Assembly: GCF_000017685.1 (NCBI RefSeq)
Contig: NC_010602.1
Coordinates: forward strand, 744,001-808,000
Reading direction: 5' to 3'
DNA: 64,000 nt
From: Leptospira biflexa serovar Patoc strain 'Patoc 1 (Paris)'
Lineage (GTDB): Bacteria > Spirochaetota > Leptospiria > Leptospirales > Leptospiraceae
A program made the position numbers and the translations under genes. The notes under the pieces were generated by a model. It made no database searches. It had not been told where the DNA came from and saw only the letters and a list, made by a program, of their open reading frames with translations. Position 1 is the first letter of the stretch; the number at the start of each line of letters is the position of its first letter. Shown piece after piece: positions 1 to 8,583 of this stretch.

Positions 1-1
1 T

Positions 2-253
2 GCAGGTTCCGCTCCACTCACACTGGGTCAATTCATTGGGAATGTCCAAGCAGAAGAGATCTTAAAAGCAATCTCTGTGGGCGCGGTGTTTATGGGTGCC
101 AATACATACATTGGGAATGCTCCTAACTTTATGGTGAAGTCAGTTGCAGAAGAAAACAAAGTGAAGATGCCTTCGTTTGGTGGGTATTTAGCATATTCAA
201 TGGGAATTTTAGTTCCTGTTTTTATCCTCATCACTTTCATTTTCTTCGTCTAA
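2..253 (+). CDS. Na+/H+ antiporter-like permease (NhaD/ArsB type), C-terminal fragment
   Basis: Open from the window edge in frame 2, ending at TAA 251-253, so only the last 83 residues are visible. The fragment has the segment [14 protein letters not shown] followed by a closing hydrophobic helix ([15 protein letters not shown]). The N-A-P-N-F-M-V-K sequence before the last helix is characteristic of the ion transporter superfamily that includes NhaD-type sodium/proton antiporters and ArsB/citrate permeases. It should sit in the inner membrane. The exact substrate cannot be told from the C-terminus alone. A strong hairpin terminator follows 10 bases after the stop codon, so the gene ends its transcription unit. 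Confidence 0.7.
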   Translation, partial: AGSAPLTLGQFIGNVQAEEILKAISVGAVFMGANTYIGNAPNFMVKSVAEENKVKMPSFGGYLAYSMGILVPVFILITFIFFV

Positions 254-262
254 GTAACAATC

Positions 263-287
263 AAACCGGGGTCAATGCCCCGGTTTT
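263..287 (+). terminator. Rho-independent terminator after the antiporter gene
   Basis: A perfect 9-bp stem (AAACCGGGG at 263-271, CCCCGGTTT at 278-286) closes a 6-base loop and runs into a short T stretch. It lies 10 bases after the antiporter stop codon. The ATG at 275 lies partly in its loop. Confidence 0.85.
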
Positions 288-295
288 GTCCATCC

Positions 296-1819
296 ATGTA
301 CCTTCAATTATCCGATTTACATTCATTCGCAGATTCTGGATCGTTTTCTCACTTACAAGAGCGAAAAAAAAGTTTGGAAGAAGAACGTGAGAGATTAGAA
401 ACAATTCTCAAAACCTCATCTGACAAACTGATTTATGGAATCCATACAGGTTTTGGTCCTCATGCCTTTACTTCCAATGAAGAACTTCATCTCATTCAAA
501 AATCTCTTATATACCACCTAACAGTGGAACCTATATTGACCTTGGAAGGAACCCCTCATTCGAATCTCACTCACAAAGAAGCAAGAGTGGTTCTTTGTGC
601 CCGACTTTTTAGTTTAGCACTCGGCGGTTCTGGGATTCGGTTTGAAACCTTAGATGTTTTGAACCAACTTTTAGAATTCGATTGTATCCCCATCCTTCCT
701 GAAAAAGGATCTCTTTCGGCTTCTGGAGACCTAATCCCTCTCAGTTATATTCCCTTGGCTCTACTAGGTGAATCTGGATTTACAGGAAAAGGGAAGGGCT
801 TAGGGCCCACCAAACAAAATGGGAAAACTTCAAAAATTCCTGGCCTTCCTTGGACACCCCATCCGAAAGAAGCCATCTCGCTGACGAATGGAACTAGTTT
901 TACAACAGCCTTACTTGGTTACCAAGTGGTGGAATTTCGAAATTTGTTTTTACAGTCCATCGAACTCTTACGGTATCTCTTCCATTACCATTCTATTTTC
1001 CCTGATGCCTTCCATCCAGGATACCACGATCACAAACAATTCGATGGACCCAAACGGATCGCAAATTTTTTATACCCAATCATTTCCAAAAATCCAAAAT
1101 CGAAAGTAGAAGGAAAACGAATCCAAGATATTTATTCGGTGCGTTGTATCCCTCAAATCTTAGGTTCCATTTGGGATGAATTAGACTCGATTGGTTTGGT
1201 CGTAGAACAAGAGTTAAATTCATTATCCGACAATCCGATTCTCATCTCTGAGTCAAAAAATGGAGAAATTTTACATCGTTTTGCTGAAGGTGGTGGTTTT
1301 TACGCATCCCAAGTGAGTTTTGCTGCTGATCGATTGCAAAATGCCATGGCTGTTTGGTTCACTTGGATAGACCGTTTTCTGAATTATTTAATGGAACCAA
1401 AAGAAAATGATGAGTTTCCGCTTATGTTATCGGCAAAACCTGGAACCTATGCAGGTTTATCTGGATTGGGACTGATGGCAACTCACCTAACGGCAGAAGT
1501 GCGACGAGATAGTATGCCTGGATCAATGCAGTCGATTCCCACCAATGGAAATAACCAAGACATTGTCCCTATGGGAGCTATCTCTGTTTTAAGAAATCGT
1601 AGAACTGTACATAGTGCGAAGAAAATACTCGCCATTTTTAGTTATGCGATCTTCCAATCTTCTCTGTTTGCTAAAAAAAAGGAATTGGTTCCATACTTTG
1701 AATTGTTTCGCGATTTAAATACGATGGAGGAAGATAGAAGCCTGGACTTTGAAATCCAGACTTTAATGGAAAGAATTGATAACTCTATTTCTTTTCTTGT
1801 AATGACTCCAAACGATTGA
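296..1819 (+). CDS. Aromatic amino acid ammonia-lyase (HAL/PAL family)
   Basis: About 507 residues, the usual length for bacterial histidine ammonia-lyase (about 510). The motif SLSASGDLIPLSYIP carries the Ala-Ser-Gly triplet that cyclises into the MIO prosthetic group. YGIHTGFGP near residue 50, LTNGTSF, LSDNPIL and NGNNQDIVPMGA are further lyase landmarks. The family removes ammonia from histidine, tyrosine or phenylalanine to give an acrylate such as urocanate. No other hut genes are adjacent, so the substrate is uncertain. The frame is open from ATG 275, but that ATG lies in the loop and stem of the upstream terminator. ATG 296 is therefore the better start, although no good Shine-Dalgarno site is visible. 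The 3' end overlaps the convergent DUF368 gene by 35 bases. Confidence 0.85.
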   Translation: MYLQLSDLHSFADSGSFSHLQERKKSLEEERERLETILKTSSDKLIYGIHTGFGPHAFTSNEELHLIQKSLIYHLTVEPILTLEGTPHSNLTHKEARVVLCARLFSLALGGSGIRFETLDVLNQLLEFDCIPILPEKGSLSASGDLIPLSYIPLALLGESGFTGKGKGLGPTKQNGKTSKIPGLPWTPHPKEAISLTNGTSFTTALLGYQVVEFRNLFLQSIELLRYLFHYHSIFPDAFHPGYHDHKQFDGPKRIANFLYPIISKNPKSKVEGKRIQDIYSVRCIPQILGSIWDELDSIGLVVEQELNSLSDNPILISESKNGEILHRFAEGGGFYASQVSFAADRLQNAMAVWFTWIDRFLNYLMEPKENDEFPLMLSAKPGTYAGLSGLGLMATHLTAEVRRDSMPGSMQSIPTNGNNQDIVPMGAISVLRNRRTVHSAKKILAIFSYAIFQSSLFAKKKELVPYFELFRDLNTMEEDRSLDFEIQTLMERIDNSISFLVMTPND

Positions 1820-2768
1820 GTCCCAATCCTAAAACCAAACCAAATACAAGTGCAAAAATGGGAATTTGGGCTTCGGAAACATCTTTTGGCAAGATGTTTT
1901 TGGCGGTTGCAATTTGGATGTCCCGTTTCACTTCGCCAGACCGACCCACAACGGTTTGGCCATTGGCATAATCTTTAAACGGCCATAGGATAAAAAACGA
2001 TCCAAGAATAAGCCCAAGTAAAAATGTCATTGTGTGAGATTTGTATTTAACAAATAACCATTTTACAATGTGTGTAAAGATCAAAAGACCTAACAAACAT
2101 CCAAACCCAAACGCTGCCAAAAATACGATGGAACTTGGTTCTAAGATAGTGGATAGTTTTCCAATGACGATCTGGTATTCACCTAACACGAGCATGATGT
2201 AAGATCCTGAGATCCCTGGAAGGATCATTGCGGAAATGGCTACAACTCCCGTCACAAAAGCAAACATTGGATTTTCGGAACCAGTGTTTTCTCCCATAAA
2301 AAAACTAGGAACGATGGTGACTAAAATCCCGGGGAGTAAAAATAACCAAACCACTACACTATGTTTTTCAATGAGTTTGTAAGGGACCACAAGAGAAGGA
2401 ATGATAAGTCCGATAAATAAGGCGAGAGTTGCTTCCGGATGGTTTTGTAATAGGTATTGGATGAGTTTGGCGCCAGAGACAACAGAAAGTAAGAGTCCAA
2501 TCCCGAGAAATACCAAAAACCAAAAATCGATCCGTTTCATTTCCAAAGCAAACCGTGTACGCACCTCTTCTTTCCAAAATCCAACGAGTAAGGATAAAGA
2601 AACTTTGATGGTTTCTAAATTTAAGGAAGTGATGGCTGTGATGAGTCTGTCATAAAGACCAAGTATGAGTGCAAATGTACCACCAGACACACCTGGGATT
2701 AGGTTTGCAATTCCAATGAGAAACCCGTTGAGAATGCAGAATAGAATTTCTTTTTTTGTAAGAGGCAT
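1785..2768 (-). CDS. popT: DUF368 / PopT-type undecaprenyl-phosphate translocase
   Basis: 327 residues, polytopic, with about eight to nine hydrophobic segments. The N-terminus has NGFLIGIANLIPGVSGGTFA, and a second, similar element GISGSYIMLVLGEY lies near residue 185. Both are typical of the DUF368 family. Members of this family (PopT) are established flippases that return undecaprenyl phosphate to the cytoplasmic face for reuse in cell-envelope synthesis. The gene starts 27 bases after the stop of the upstream WecA/MraY-like gene, which uses the same lipid carrier, and the two are probably co-transcribed. The C-terminal end overlaps the lyase gene on the opposite strand. Confidence 0.85.
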   Translation of the reverse strand: MPLTKKEILFCILNGFLIGIANLIPGVSGGTFALILGLYDRLITAITSLNLETIKVSLSLLVGFWKEEVRTRFALEMKRIDFWFLVFLGIGLLLSVVSGAKLIQYLLQNHPEATLALFIGLIIPSLVVPYKLIEKHSVVVWLFLLPGILVTIVPSFFMGENTGSENPMFAFVTGVVAISAMILPGISGSYIMLVLGEYQIVIGKLSTILEPSSIVFLAAFGFGCLLGLLIFTHIVKWLFVKYKSHTMTFLLGLILGSFFILWPFKDYANGQTVVGRSGEVKRDIQIATAKNILPKDVSEAQIPIFALVFGLVLGLGLNRLESLQEKK

Positions 2769-2795
2769 ATCGGAAAGGATGGAAATTTACAAACT

Positions 2796-3875
2796 TTAGG
2801 CAAGGTTTTTTCGTAGAGTCCAAACCCAAAGCAAACCATAAGAAATGAGGGAAACTAAGAACAATCCAATGAATATAATGAGCCGATCCATTCCCATCAT
2901 ATGGAATAAAAAGTGGAGGCCAAGTACAAGTCCATTGAGAAGGGAAAATACAAAGAGAGAACCAATTTTACCCAACTTAGTTTCTGTTAGTTTTTGGTAG
3001 AGATGTTCTCTATGAGCTTGGAAAAGGTGTTTTTTCTGGAGGAATCGTTTGATAAGGATCGTGATCCCATCAATCCAAAAGAAGGGAAATAAATAAAAGT
3101 AGTCGGTTAGATCCCAAAAGACTCCCTCTTTTGTTATTTGGTTTTGGAGCTTGGAATGGTGCAGTAGGGGAAGGACCAAAACAAAAAAACCAAGTGCCAA
3201 AGAACCACTATCACCCATAAATAATTTTGCTTTTGGGAAATTGTAAACAATAAATCCAAACATCGAAAGAAGTAAGATCACGTACAAACTGAATCCAAAA
3301 TTAGGAATCGAATAAAAGTTGGGAAGGACCAAACCAATGGAAAAAAAACAAATGAAGAAAGTGAGAACCAAATACCAATCCATTCCATCCATAAAGTTGA
3401 CTAAGTTGATCCCAAAGACAAGAAATATCGTTAGAAATAGAATTTCTGCCACCCATGGAATTTCTACAAAACCAAAAGCCGTAATCGTAGGATGTATTCC
3501 CCATAAACAAATAAAAACGATTCCAAACTCTAGGACAAGTCGTAGTTTTGGAGTTAGGTGATATAAATCATCCACAAAACCTAAAATGGAAAATATGAAA
3601 ATACCAACTAACAGAAGATAAAAATTATCTTTAGGAATCAAACTTGGATTTTCCAATAATGGATGTGCCCATTCTGGGTTAAAATGAAACAAGAGGCTAG
3701 CGACCAAAAAAAGAGGGATAAAAAACATCCCACCCGATTTTTTTGTAACGGTGTCGTGCAAACTCCGTTCATTGGGCACGTCTTTCACGCCAAATCGCGA
3801 ATGCACATAGATTGAGTGCAAAAAGAGGCTAAATAAGCCTAAAAAGAGGAGTGAAACAGGGAAAAAAGGGACCAT
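2796..3875 (-). CDS. WecA/MraY-family undecaprenyl-phosphate glycosyl-1-phosphate transferase
   Basis: 359 residues with about ten membrane segments. Family signatures are present in order: DDLYHLTPKLRL (cytoplasmic Asp pair), NLVNFMDGMDW (the NxxNxxDG(I/M)D element), LFMGDSGSLALGF, and a late HREHLYQKL histidine loop. Enzymes of this family transfer a sugar-1-phosphate from a UDP-sugar to undecaprenyl phosphate, starting O-antigen, capsule or other envelope glycans. The late histidine motif resembles WbpL/WecA more than MraY, and no murein genes are adjacent, so O-antigen initiation is the better guess. First gene of a probable two-gene operon with popT. Confidence 0.82.
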   Translation of the reverse strand: MVPFFPVSLLFLGLFSLFLHSIYVHSRFGVKDVPNERSLHDTVTKKSGGMFFIPLFLVASLLFHFNPEWAHPLLENPSLIPKDNFYLLLVGIFIFSILGFVDDLYHLTPKLRLVLEFGIVFICLWGIHPTITAFGFVEIPWVAEILFLTIFLVFGINLVNFMDGMDWYLVLTFFICFFSIGLVLPNFYSIPNFGFSLYVILLLSMFGFIVYNFPKAKLFMGDSGSLALGFFVLVLPLLHHSKLQNQITKEGVFWDLTDYFYLFPFFWIDGITILIKRFLQKKHLFQAHREHLYQKLTETKLGKIGSLFVFSLLNGLVLGLHFLFHMMGMDRLIIFIGLFLVSLISYGLLWVWTLRKNLA

Positions 3876-3952
3876 TTTCGCAAAGTTTCTCAGATCAGGG
3901 TGTTTTGGCAGTTTTTTATTGCAAAAAACAGTCCCTCCTCGATGTTTAATTT

Positions 3953-4837
3953 ATGTTTCAGGGCGTTTATACTGCGGTCATCACCCCCTTCCGCCAGGGG
4001 AAAATCGATTATGATAGTTATTTTAAGATCCTAGAAAACCAGATCCGTTCCGGTGTCGCTGGTGTGGTCCCTTGTGGGACAACGGGAGAGTCTCCGACCT
4101 TATCCTACGAAGAACACAAGGAACTCATCCAAAAAACCGTGCAAGTGGTTTCAGGGAAGATCCAAGTGATCGCAGGCACAGGTTCCAATTCTACCAAAGA
4201 AGCAATTGAGCTCACAGAGTCAGCTTGTGCGGACGGAGTGGACGGAATCCTTTCCGTTAACCCATATTACAACAAACCTACCCAAGAAGGGATGTTCCAA
4301 CATTTTACAGCGATTGCCAATGTTTCATCCAAACCGGTCATGTTGTACAATATCCCTGGTAGAACCAATGTTAATTTATTACCAGAAACTGTCAGTCGTT
4401 TGGCGGCGCATCCAAAAATTGCGGCGATCAAAGAAGCAACAGGTGACTTGGGACAAATGGCAAAGGTAATTTCCCAATGCCCTACCAACTTTGATTTATT
4501 ATCTGGTGATGACAACCTAACACTGCCAGTACTCTCGATCGGTGGAAAAGGGGTTGTATCCGTTGTTTCTAATTTATTCCCACGCGCTTGTGTGGATATG
4601 GTGTCCTTGTACTTACGCGGAGACTTAGAAGCTTCCAAAAAGATATATTACAAACTGCTTCCTGTTTTTGTAAATGCCTTCATTGAAACAAACCCAATCC
4701 CTATCAAAGCAGCGATGAGTTGGTTTGGGTATTGTAGTAACGAACTCAGATTACCGATGACTTCTTTATCTGAAGGTACAGCATCAGAGTCGTTCAAAAA
4801 AATTGTATTCCAACTAAAAGAGGAAGGCATTGTCTAA
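3953..4837 (+). CDS. dapA: 4-hydroxy-tetrahydrodipicolinate synthase
   Basis: 294 residues, the standard DapA length. It condenses pyruvate with aspartate semialdehyde, the first committed step of diaminopimelate/lysine synthesis. Visible active-site parts are CGTTGES (Thr43/Thr44), Tyr132 in YNIPGR, and the Schiff-base lysine Lys160 in AAIKEATGD. It is the first gene of a dapA-dapB-cdaA-cdaR run. It overlaps dapB by 8 bases and supplies the AGAGGAAGG ribosome-binding site for dapB from within its own end. No clear ribosome-binding site precedes dapA itself. Confidence 0.95.
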   Translation: MFQGVYTAVITPFRQGKIDYDSYFKILENQIRSGVAGVVPCGTTGESPTLSYEEHKELIQKTVQVVSGKIQVIAGTGSNSTKEAIELTESACADGVDGILSVNPYYNKPTQEGMFQHFTAIANVSSKPVMLYNIPGRTNVNLLPETVSRLAAHPKIAAIKEATGDLGQMAKVISQCPTNFDLLSGDDNLTLPVLSIGGKGVVSVVSNLFPRACVDMVSLYLRGDLEASKKIYYKLLPVFVNAFIETNPIPIKAAMSWFGYCSNELRLPMTSLSEGTASESFKKIVFQLKEEGIV

Positions 4838-5633
4838 AATCAAAGTAGGTGTGATAGGGGCTGGAGGAAGGATGGGGAAAGCCATCATCCAAGTACTTTC
4901 CCTTTCCAAAAAATCAGAGTTAAGCGCTGCTGTTGTGAGAGAAGGCGCCATTTATGCTGGATTTGATTCTGGAAATCATGCTGGAATCAAAGAAACGGGT
5001 ATCTTACTTTCATCCGACTTACAGAAAGCATGTGAAGGATCCGATGTCCTCATTGATTTTAGTACTCATACAGGTTTTGAATCAATATTAAATGCGGCAT
5101 TACAAAATCACAAACCATTGGTCATCGGAACGACAGGTCTTACTGATTCAGACAAAACATTAATCCAATCGGCCGCAAAAACCATTCCGATTGTTTTTTC
5201 TCCCAATATGTCTGTTGGTGTGAACTTACTATTTAAACTCACCGAAATTGCCGCAAAAGTCCTTCACGAAGATTTTGATATTGAAGTTTTGGACATCCAC
5301 CATCGCCACAAAAAAGATGCTCCATCGGGTACAGCCATGTACCTAAAAGAAGTGTTGCTTGGGGCAAGCAAACGAAGTGAAGAGAATGTGATTTATGGTC
5401 GCCATGGGATGTATCCAGAACGTGACCAAAAGGAAATTGCGATGCACACTATGCGTGCAGGTGAAGTGGTTGGGGAACACACCGTTTATTTTTTTAGTCC
5501 TGAAGAAAGGATAGAGATCACACACCGTGCACAGGACCGCAAAACATTTGCTAGTGGTGCAGTCAAAGCTGCCGAATTTTTACATGGCAAATCGAAAGGT
5601 TTGTACAATATGTTTGATGTTTTAGGGATTTAA
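4830..5633 (+). CDS. dapB: 4-hydroxy-tetrahydrodipicolinate reductase
   Basis: 267 residues. The N-terminal nucleotide-binding motif [13 protein letters not shown], the catalytic segment [18 protein letters not shown] (His-His with the Lys of KKDAPSGT) and the closing CLASS motif-like F-A-S-G-A segment are all diagnostic of DapB. It reduces the DapA product with NAD(P)H on the way to diaminopimelate, the peptidoglycan cross-link residue. Start is TTG 4830, supported by AGAGGAAGG 4 bases upstream and by alignment of the glycine-rich loop to the N-terminus. It overlaps dapA by 8 bases and ends 1 base before the TTG of cdaA. Confidence 0.95.
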   Translation: MSKIKVGVIGAGGRMGKAIIQVLSLSKKSELSAAVVREGAIYAGFDSGNHAGIKETGILLSSDLQKACEGSDVLIDFSTHTGFESILNAALQNHKPLVIGTTGLTDSDKTLIQSAAKTIPIVFSPNMSVGVNLLFKLTEIAAKVLHEDFDIEVLDIHHRHKKDAPSGTAMYLKEVLLGASKRSEENVIYGRHGMYPERDQKEIAMHTMRAGEVVGEHTVYFFSPEERIEITHRAQDRKTFASGAVKAAEFLHGKSKGLYNMFDVLGI

Positions 5634-5634
5634 A

Positions 5635-6465
5635 TTGGATTTTTTTCGAGGATTATACATCATTCCGTGGAGTAAAAATTATATCTCCATTACACTTGAT
5701 GTACTCATCGTCGCGTTTCTGATTTATAAAACATACACAACATTACGCAGAACCCGTGGTATCCAACTTCTCCTCGGTGTGGGAATTATTTGGATTTCAG
5801 GGAGTTTTGCTGAATACTTAGGATTTGAATTACTCGAATGGATCCTCACTAATATTCGGCCAGCATTGGTTTTTGCTATCATCGTTCTTTTACAACCCGA
5901 GTTACGTCGTCTAACAGGTGATTTAGCGCGGATACGTCTCCTTCGATTGTTTTTTTTGAAACCTTCCTTTGATTTGGATCCCATTGTGGAAGCGGTGCGT
6001 GCCATGTCCCAAGAAAAAATTGGATCCATCATTGTGCTTGTGAAAGACATAAGCCTGAAAGATATTTCGGAGAATGCAGTGCCGATGGACTCACTAGTCA
6101 CTTCCGAAATATTACAAACTATCTTCTTTAAAAATTCACCACTCCATGATGGGGCTGTTATCATCGAGCAAAATCGTATTGTTTGTGCGGCATCTTATTT
6201 GCCAATGAGTAGTTCTGTTGAGATTTCAACTTTAGGGGCAAGGCATAGATCGGCACTTGGCCTTTCCGAAGAAACAGATTCCATCATCATTGTCACCTCT
6301 GAAGAAACTGGTGACATCACGATTTGTTACGAAGGAGAAATGATCCATCCAGTCAAACCTCTAGAGCTAAAAGCTCTCGTCAGTGGATTGATGTCAGGGA
6401 ACAAACGACCCAAAGATGAATCCCTAAGAAAATCCAAAGAGAAAGATTCCGGAGTCATCATATGA
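5635..6465 (+). CDS. cdaA: Diadenylate cyclase (c-di-AMP synthase), CdaA type
   Basis: 276 residues. Three N-terminal membrane helices (about residues 15-35, 42-60, 70-88) precede a DisA_N domain. The catalytic motifs are intact: HDGAVIIEQNRI (Asp172-Gly-Ala) and STLGARHRSALGL (Arg203-His-Arg). The enzyme joins two ATP to make c-di-AMP at the membrane. CdaA is usually followed by its regulator CdaR, as here, with a 4-base ATGA overlap. The start is TTG 5635, one base after the dapB stop, so translation is likely coupled. Unlike the common cdaA-cdaR-glmM arrangement, the partners here are dapA and dapB. Confidence 0.93.
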   Translation: MDFFRGLYIIPWSKNYISITLDVLIVAFLIYKTYTTLRRTRGIQLLLGVGIIWISGSFAEYLGFELLEWILTNIRPALVFAIIVLLQPELRRLTGDLARIRLLRLFFLKPSFDLDPIVEAVRAMSQEKIGSIIVLVKDISLKDISENAVPMDSLVTSEILQTIFFKNSPLHDGAVIIEQNRIVCAASYLPMSSSVEISTLGARHRSALGLSEETDSIIIVTSEETGDITICYEGEMIHPVKPLELKALVSGLMSGNKRPKDESLRKSKEKDSGVII

Positions 6466-7508
6466 TTTTGAAATTATTTGGAAAGATGGTTCGCAACTGG
6501 AAAGCAAAGTTGATTTCTCTTATCATTGCTAGTATCTTCTATGTAAATCTACAAAATTCAAAAGTTTTAATCAAAACAGTCAACGTTCCGATCGACTATC
6601 CAAAGTTATCTGGAAATTTAAGTTATTCTAAAAATCCTGAAAAAACCATTCCGGTTAGAGTGGAAGGATTAAAAGATGTTGTGAACTATTATTCTCAATT
6701 CATGAAGGCAGTGATTGATCCAGAAGATGTTCAATTGGGTGTCACAGAAGTCCCTATCAAAAGGATTCTGGGTGTTCCAAGTGGAGTGAAGGTTACAAAA
6801 TTAAAAAAGACAGTTCCTGTTGAAATTGAATCTAGGGGCTTGAAGGTTGTTCCAATTGAAGTTGTATTTGAAGGAAATCCACCAGCTAACTTTGAGAAAC
6901 TGACCCAGATCCTAAGCCCCCAAAAAGTCACTCTGAGTGGGAAACCTCAGGATTTAGAAAAAATAAGTAAGGTCGTGTTACCTGAAATCTCCCTCGTTGA
7001 TCGAAAGGAACCTTTTGCCAAAACCGTAAAAATTCCAGATTTACCGAAAGGGGTCAGTGTGTTAGGTTCTCGTGATGTCACTGTAAATGTGAATATCATT
7101 CCCCTCTCCTATAAAACAGGGGAACAAACGGCGGCTGGGATCCCAATTGTTTGTTCAGGGTTAGATCCAAAATTGGATGTTGAACTTTCAGAAGAACAAG
7201 TTGCGATTCGTTATTTTTCTTTAAAACCAATTCGGTCAGCACAAATTCTGACAGGGATCACGGCACAAGTTCCATGTAATTATATCTTTGATCCCATTAA
7301 AAATAAAATTGTCCCAGAACTACAACCACAAGTGGCAAAAGTTCGGATCATCAAAAACAAAGACTTAAAAGGCATCGAAGTCCTACAAATTAGTCCGGAA
7401 AAAATTGAAATTCGTTACAAAGTGAAAGAACAAAATATCGATTCCGATCCAACAGATGATGGCACTGGAATGGAAGGACCATCACCAAATCCATCCGATC
7501 GTTCGTAA
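6462..7508 (+). CDS. cdaR: YbbR-domain protein, CdaR-like regulator of diadenylate cyclase
   Basis: 348 residues. One N-terminal helix (about residues 14-30, AKLISLIIASIFYVNLQ) is followed by an extracytoplasmic part with several YbbR-like repeats marked by recurring V-x-V-x-G/E-G-L and P-x-x-V-x-(I/L)-x-G-x-x patterns. The C-terminus ends in a disordered Asp/Ser/Pro tail. CdaR proteins bind and modulate CdaA in other bacteria; here this rests on family and on the ATGA overlap with cdaA. It is the last gene of the operon, with an inverted repeat 32 bases downstream. Confidence 0.87.
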   Translation: MILKLFGKMVRNWKAKLISLIIASIFYVNLQNSKVLIKTVNVPIDYPKLSGNLSYSKNPEKTIPVRVEGLKDVVNYYSQFMKAVIDPEDVQLGVTEVPIKRILGVPSGVKVTKLKKTVPVEIESRGLKVVPIEVVFEGNPPANFEKLTQILSPQKVTLSGKPQDLEKISKVVLPEISLVDRKEPFAKTVKIPDLPKGVSVLGSRDVTVNVNIIPLSYKTGEQTAAGIPIVCSGLDPKLDVELSEEQVAIRYFSLKPIRSAQILTGITAQVPCNYIFDPIKNKIVPELQPQVAKVRIIKNKDLKGIEVLQISPEKIEIRYKVKEQNIDSDPTDDGTGMEGPSPNPSDRS

Positions 7509-7539
7509 GTCTTCAAATCACCAATCGATTCTGTTACTG

Positions 7540-7568
7540 ATATGATCCAATCTTTGATCGGATCATAT
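7540..7568. terminator. Inverted repeat between convergent genes, possible two-way terminator
   Basis: A perfect 9-bp stem (ATATGATCC at 7540-7548, GGATCATAT at 7560-7568) encloses an 11-base loop between the ends of cdaR and the hydrolase gene. No real T run follows on either strand, so termination is only probable. Confidence 0.45.
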
Positions 7569-7609
7569 TCATTTTATGATCCTTCCAAATTGAACTGCCG
7601 AATCCTTTT

Positions 7610-8506
7610 TTATTTTAAAAATTCGTAAATTTCCTTAAAACTTTCTTCTGGATTTTCCCACATAGGGTAGTGTCCAATGTTTGGCCATCGGATTAATTTT
7701 TTGTTTTTGATTGGAAGTGTTTCGATTTCATCAGCTAGGTGGCTTCCACTCACCGGATCTTCCCCTCCATTGATGAATAGAAGTGGGACTTCTGTTTGGA
7801 GAAGAGCATTTTTCCATCGTACTCCGTGTAACCTCCTTTCGGCGATGTACTTAAGTAATTTATGAGGGATAAGGACTTTGTTTGGGTAAGTGATGAGTTT
7901 CCATAAAACGGAAATTTCTTTATCAGTGGGTTTGGTATTTTTTCCAAACACATCACTAAAAGCCACACCAAACTTCTTTTCATCATAAAACCTTGCGAGG
8001 ATTGCACCTAAGATTGGTGTGGCGAGAAGTTTTTGTTTGAATGTGGGGCGGTGTAAATGGGGGAAAAGTCCTCCATTAAAAAAAACAGCACCATCAATTT
8101 CATACTTACGTTCGGAACGTTCCAAATGCCTTGCGAGGATTTCTTGTCCAACACTGACAGCGTAATCATGGAATACAAATTTAACTCGTTTGAGAGCATT
8201 TTTTTCGATAAAAGTTTCGATGATATCGGTTTGTTCCATGAGCGTATATGTATGTTTGGTGGGCTTTGAAGAATAACCAAATCCTAAAAAGTCAATTGCA
8301 ATAGTATTGAAGTATCGTGTTAACCCATTGAAGATTTTCGAATAATCCCAAGAGGAAGTGGGAAACCCATGGAGTAAGATTAAGTTTTGTCCTCTACCTT
8401 CTTGGATGTAGAAGATTTGAAATTTTTTAAATTCAAAAAATTTACCAGCGGCCAACCATTCTGTAGCGTTCTTTTTTGGAAAATTAAGATCTAACATATC
8501 CGACAT
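7610..8506 (-). CDS. Alpha/beta-hydrolase, MEST / haloalkane dehalogenase-like
   Basis: About 298 residues. The fold is marked by LLHGFPTSSWDY (oxyanion HGFP), the nucleophile elbow HDYAVSVGQE, and a late GHYPMWENPEES histidine. The segments NGGLFPHLHRP, FSDVFG and the late PVSGSHL match the vertebrate MEST/PEG1 protein, which belongs to the epoxide hydrolase/haloalkane dehalogenase clan. The substrate is unknown. At the elbow, HDYA replaces the usual HDYG or HDWG, and Asp is the expected nucleophile. The frame is open to a TTG at 8533. ATG 8506 and ATG 8497 are alternative starts, none with a clear ribosome-binding site. The gene stands alone, convergent with cdaR and divergent from the cyclase. 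Confidence 0.78.
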   Translation of the reverse strand: MSDMLDLNFPKKNATEWLAAGKFFEFKKFQIFYIQEGRGQNLILLHGFPTSSWDYSKIFNGLTRYFNTIAIDFLGFGYSSKPTKHTYTLMEQTDIIETFIEKNALKRVKFVFHDYAVSVGQEILARHLERSERKYEIDGAVFFNGGLFPHLHRPTFKQKLLATPILGAILARFYDEKKFGVAFSDVFGKNTKPTDKEISVLWKLITYPNKVLIPHKLLKYIAERRLHGVRWKNALLQTEVPLLFINGGEDPVSGSHLADEIETLPIKNKKLIRWPNIGHYPMWENPEESFKEIYEFLK

Positions 8507-8583
8507 AGCACAACAATTCAAGAAGTGAGTCAAATAGAAGAATTTACTATTTTCTCAATATTTCGAAGCCGATGATATAAAGG

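Noticed and set aside
3901..3952. Promoter of dapA
   Set aside because: TTGGCA and TTGCAA boxes exist but no -10 at a correct distance. A T/A-rich 7-bp hairpin there is also weak.
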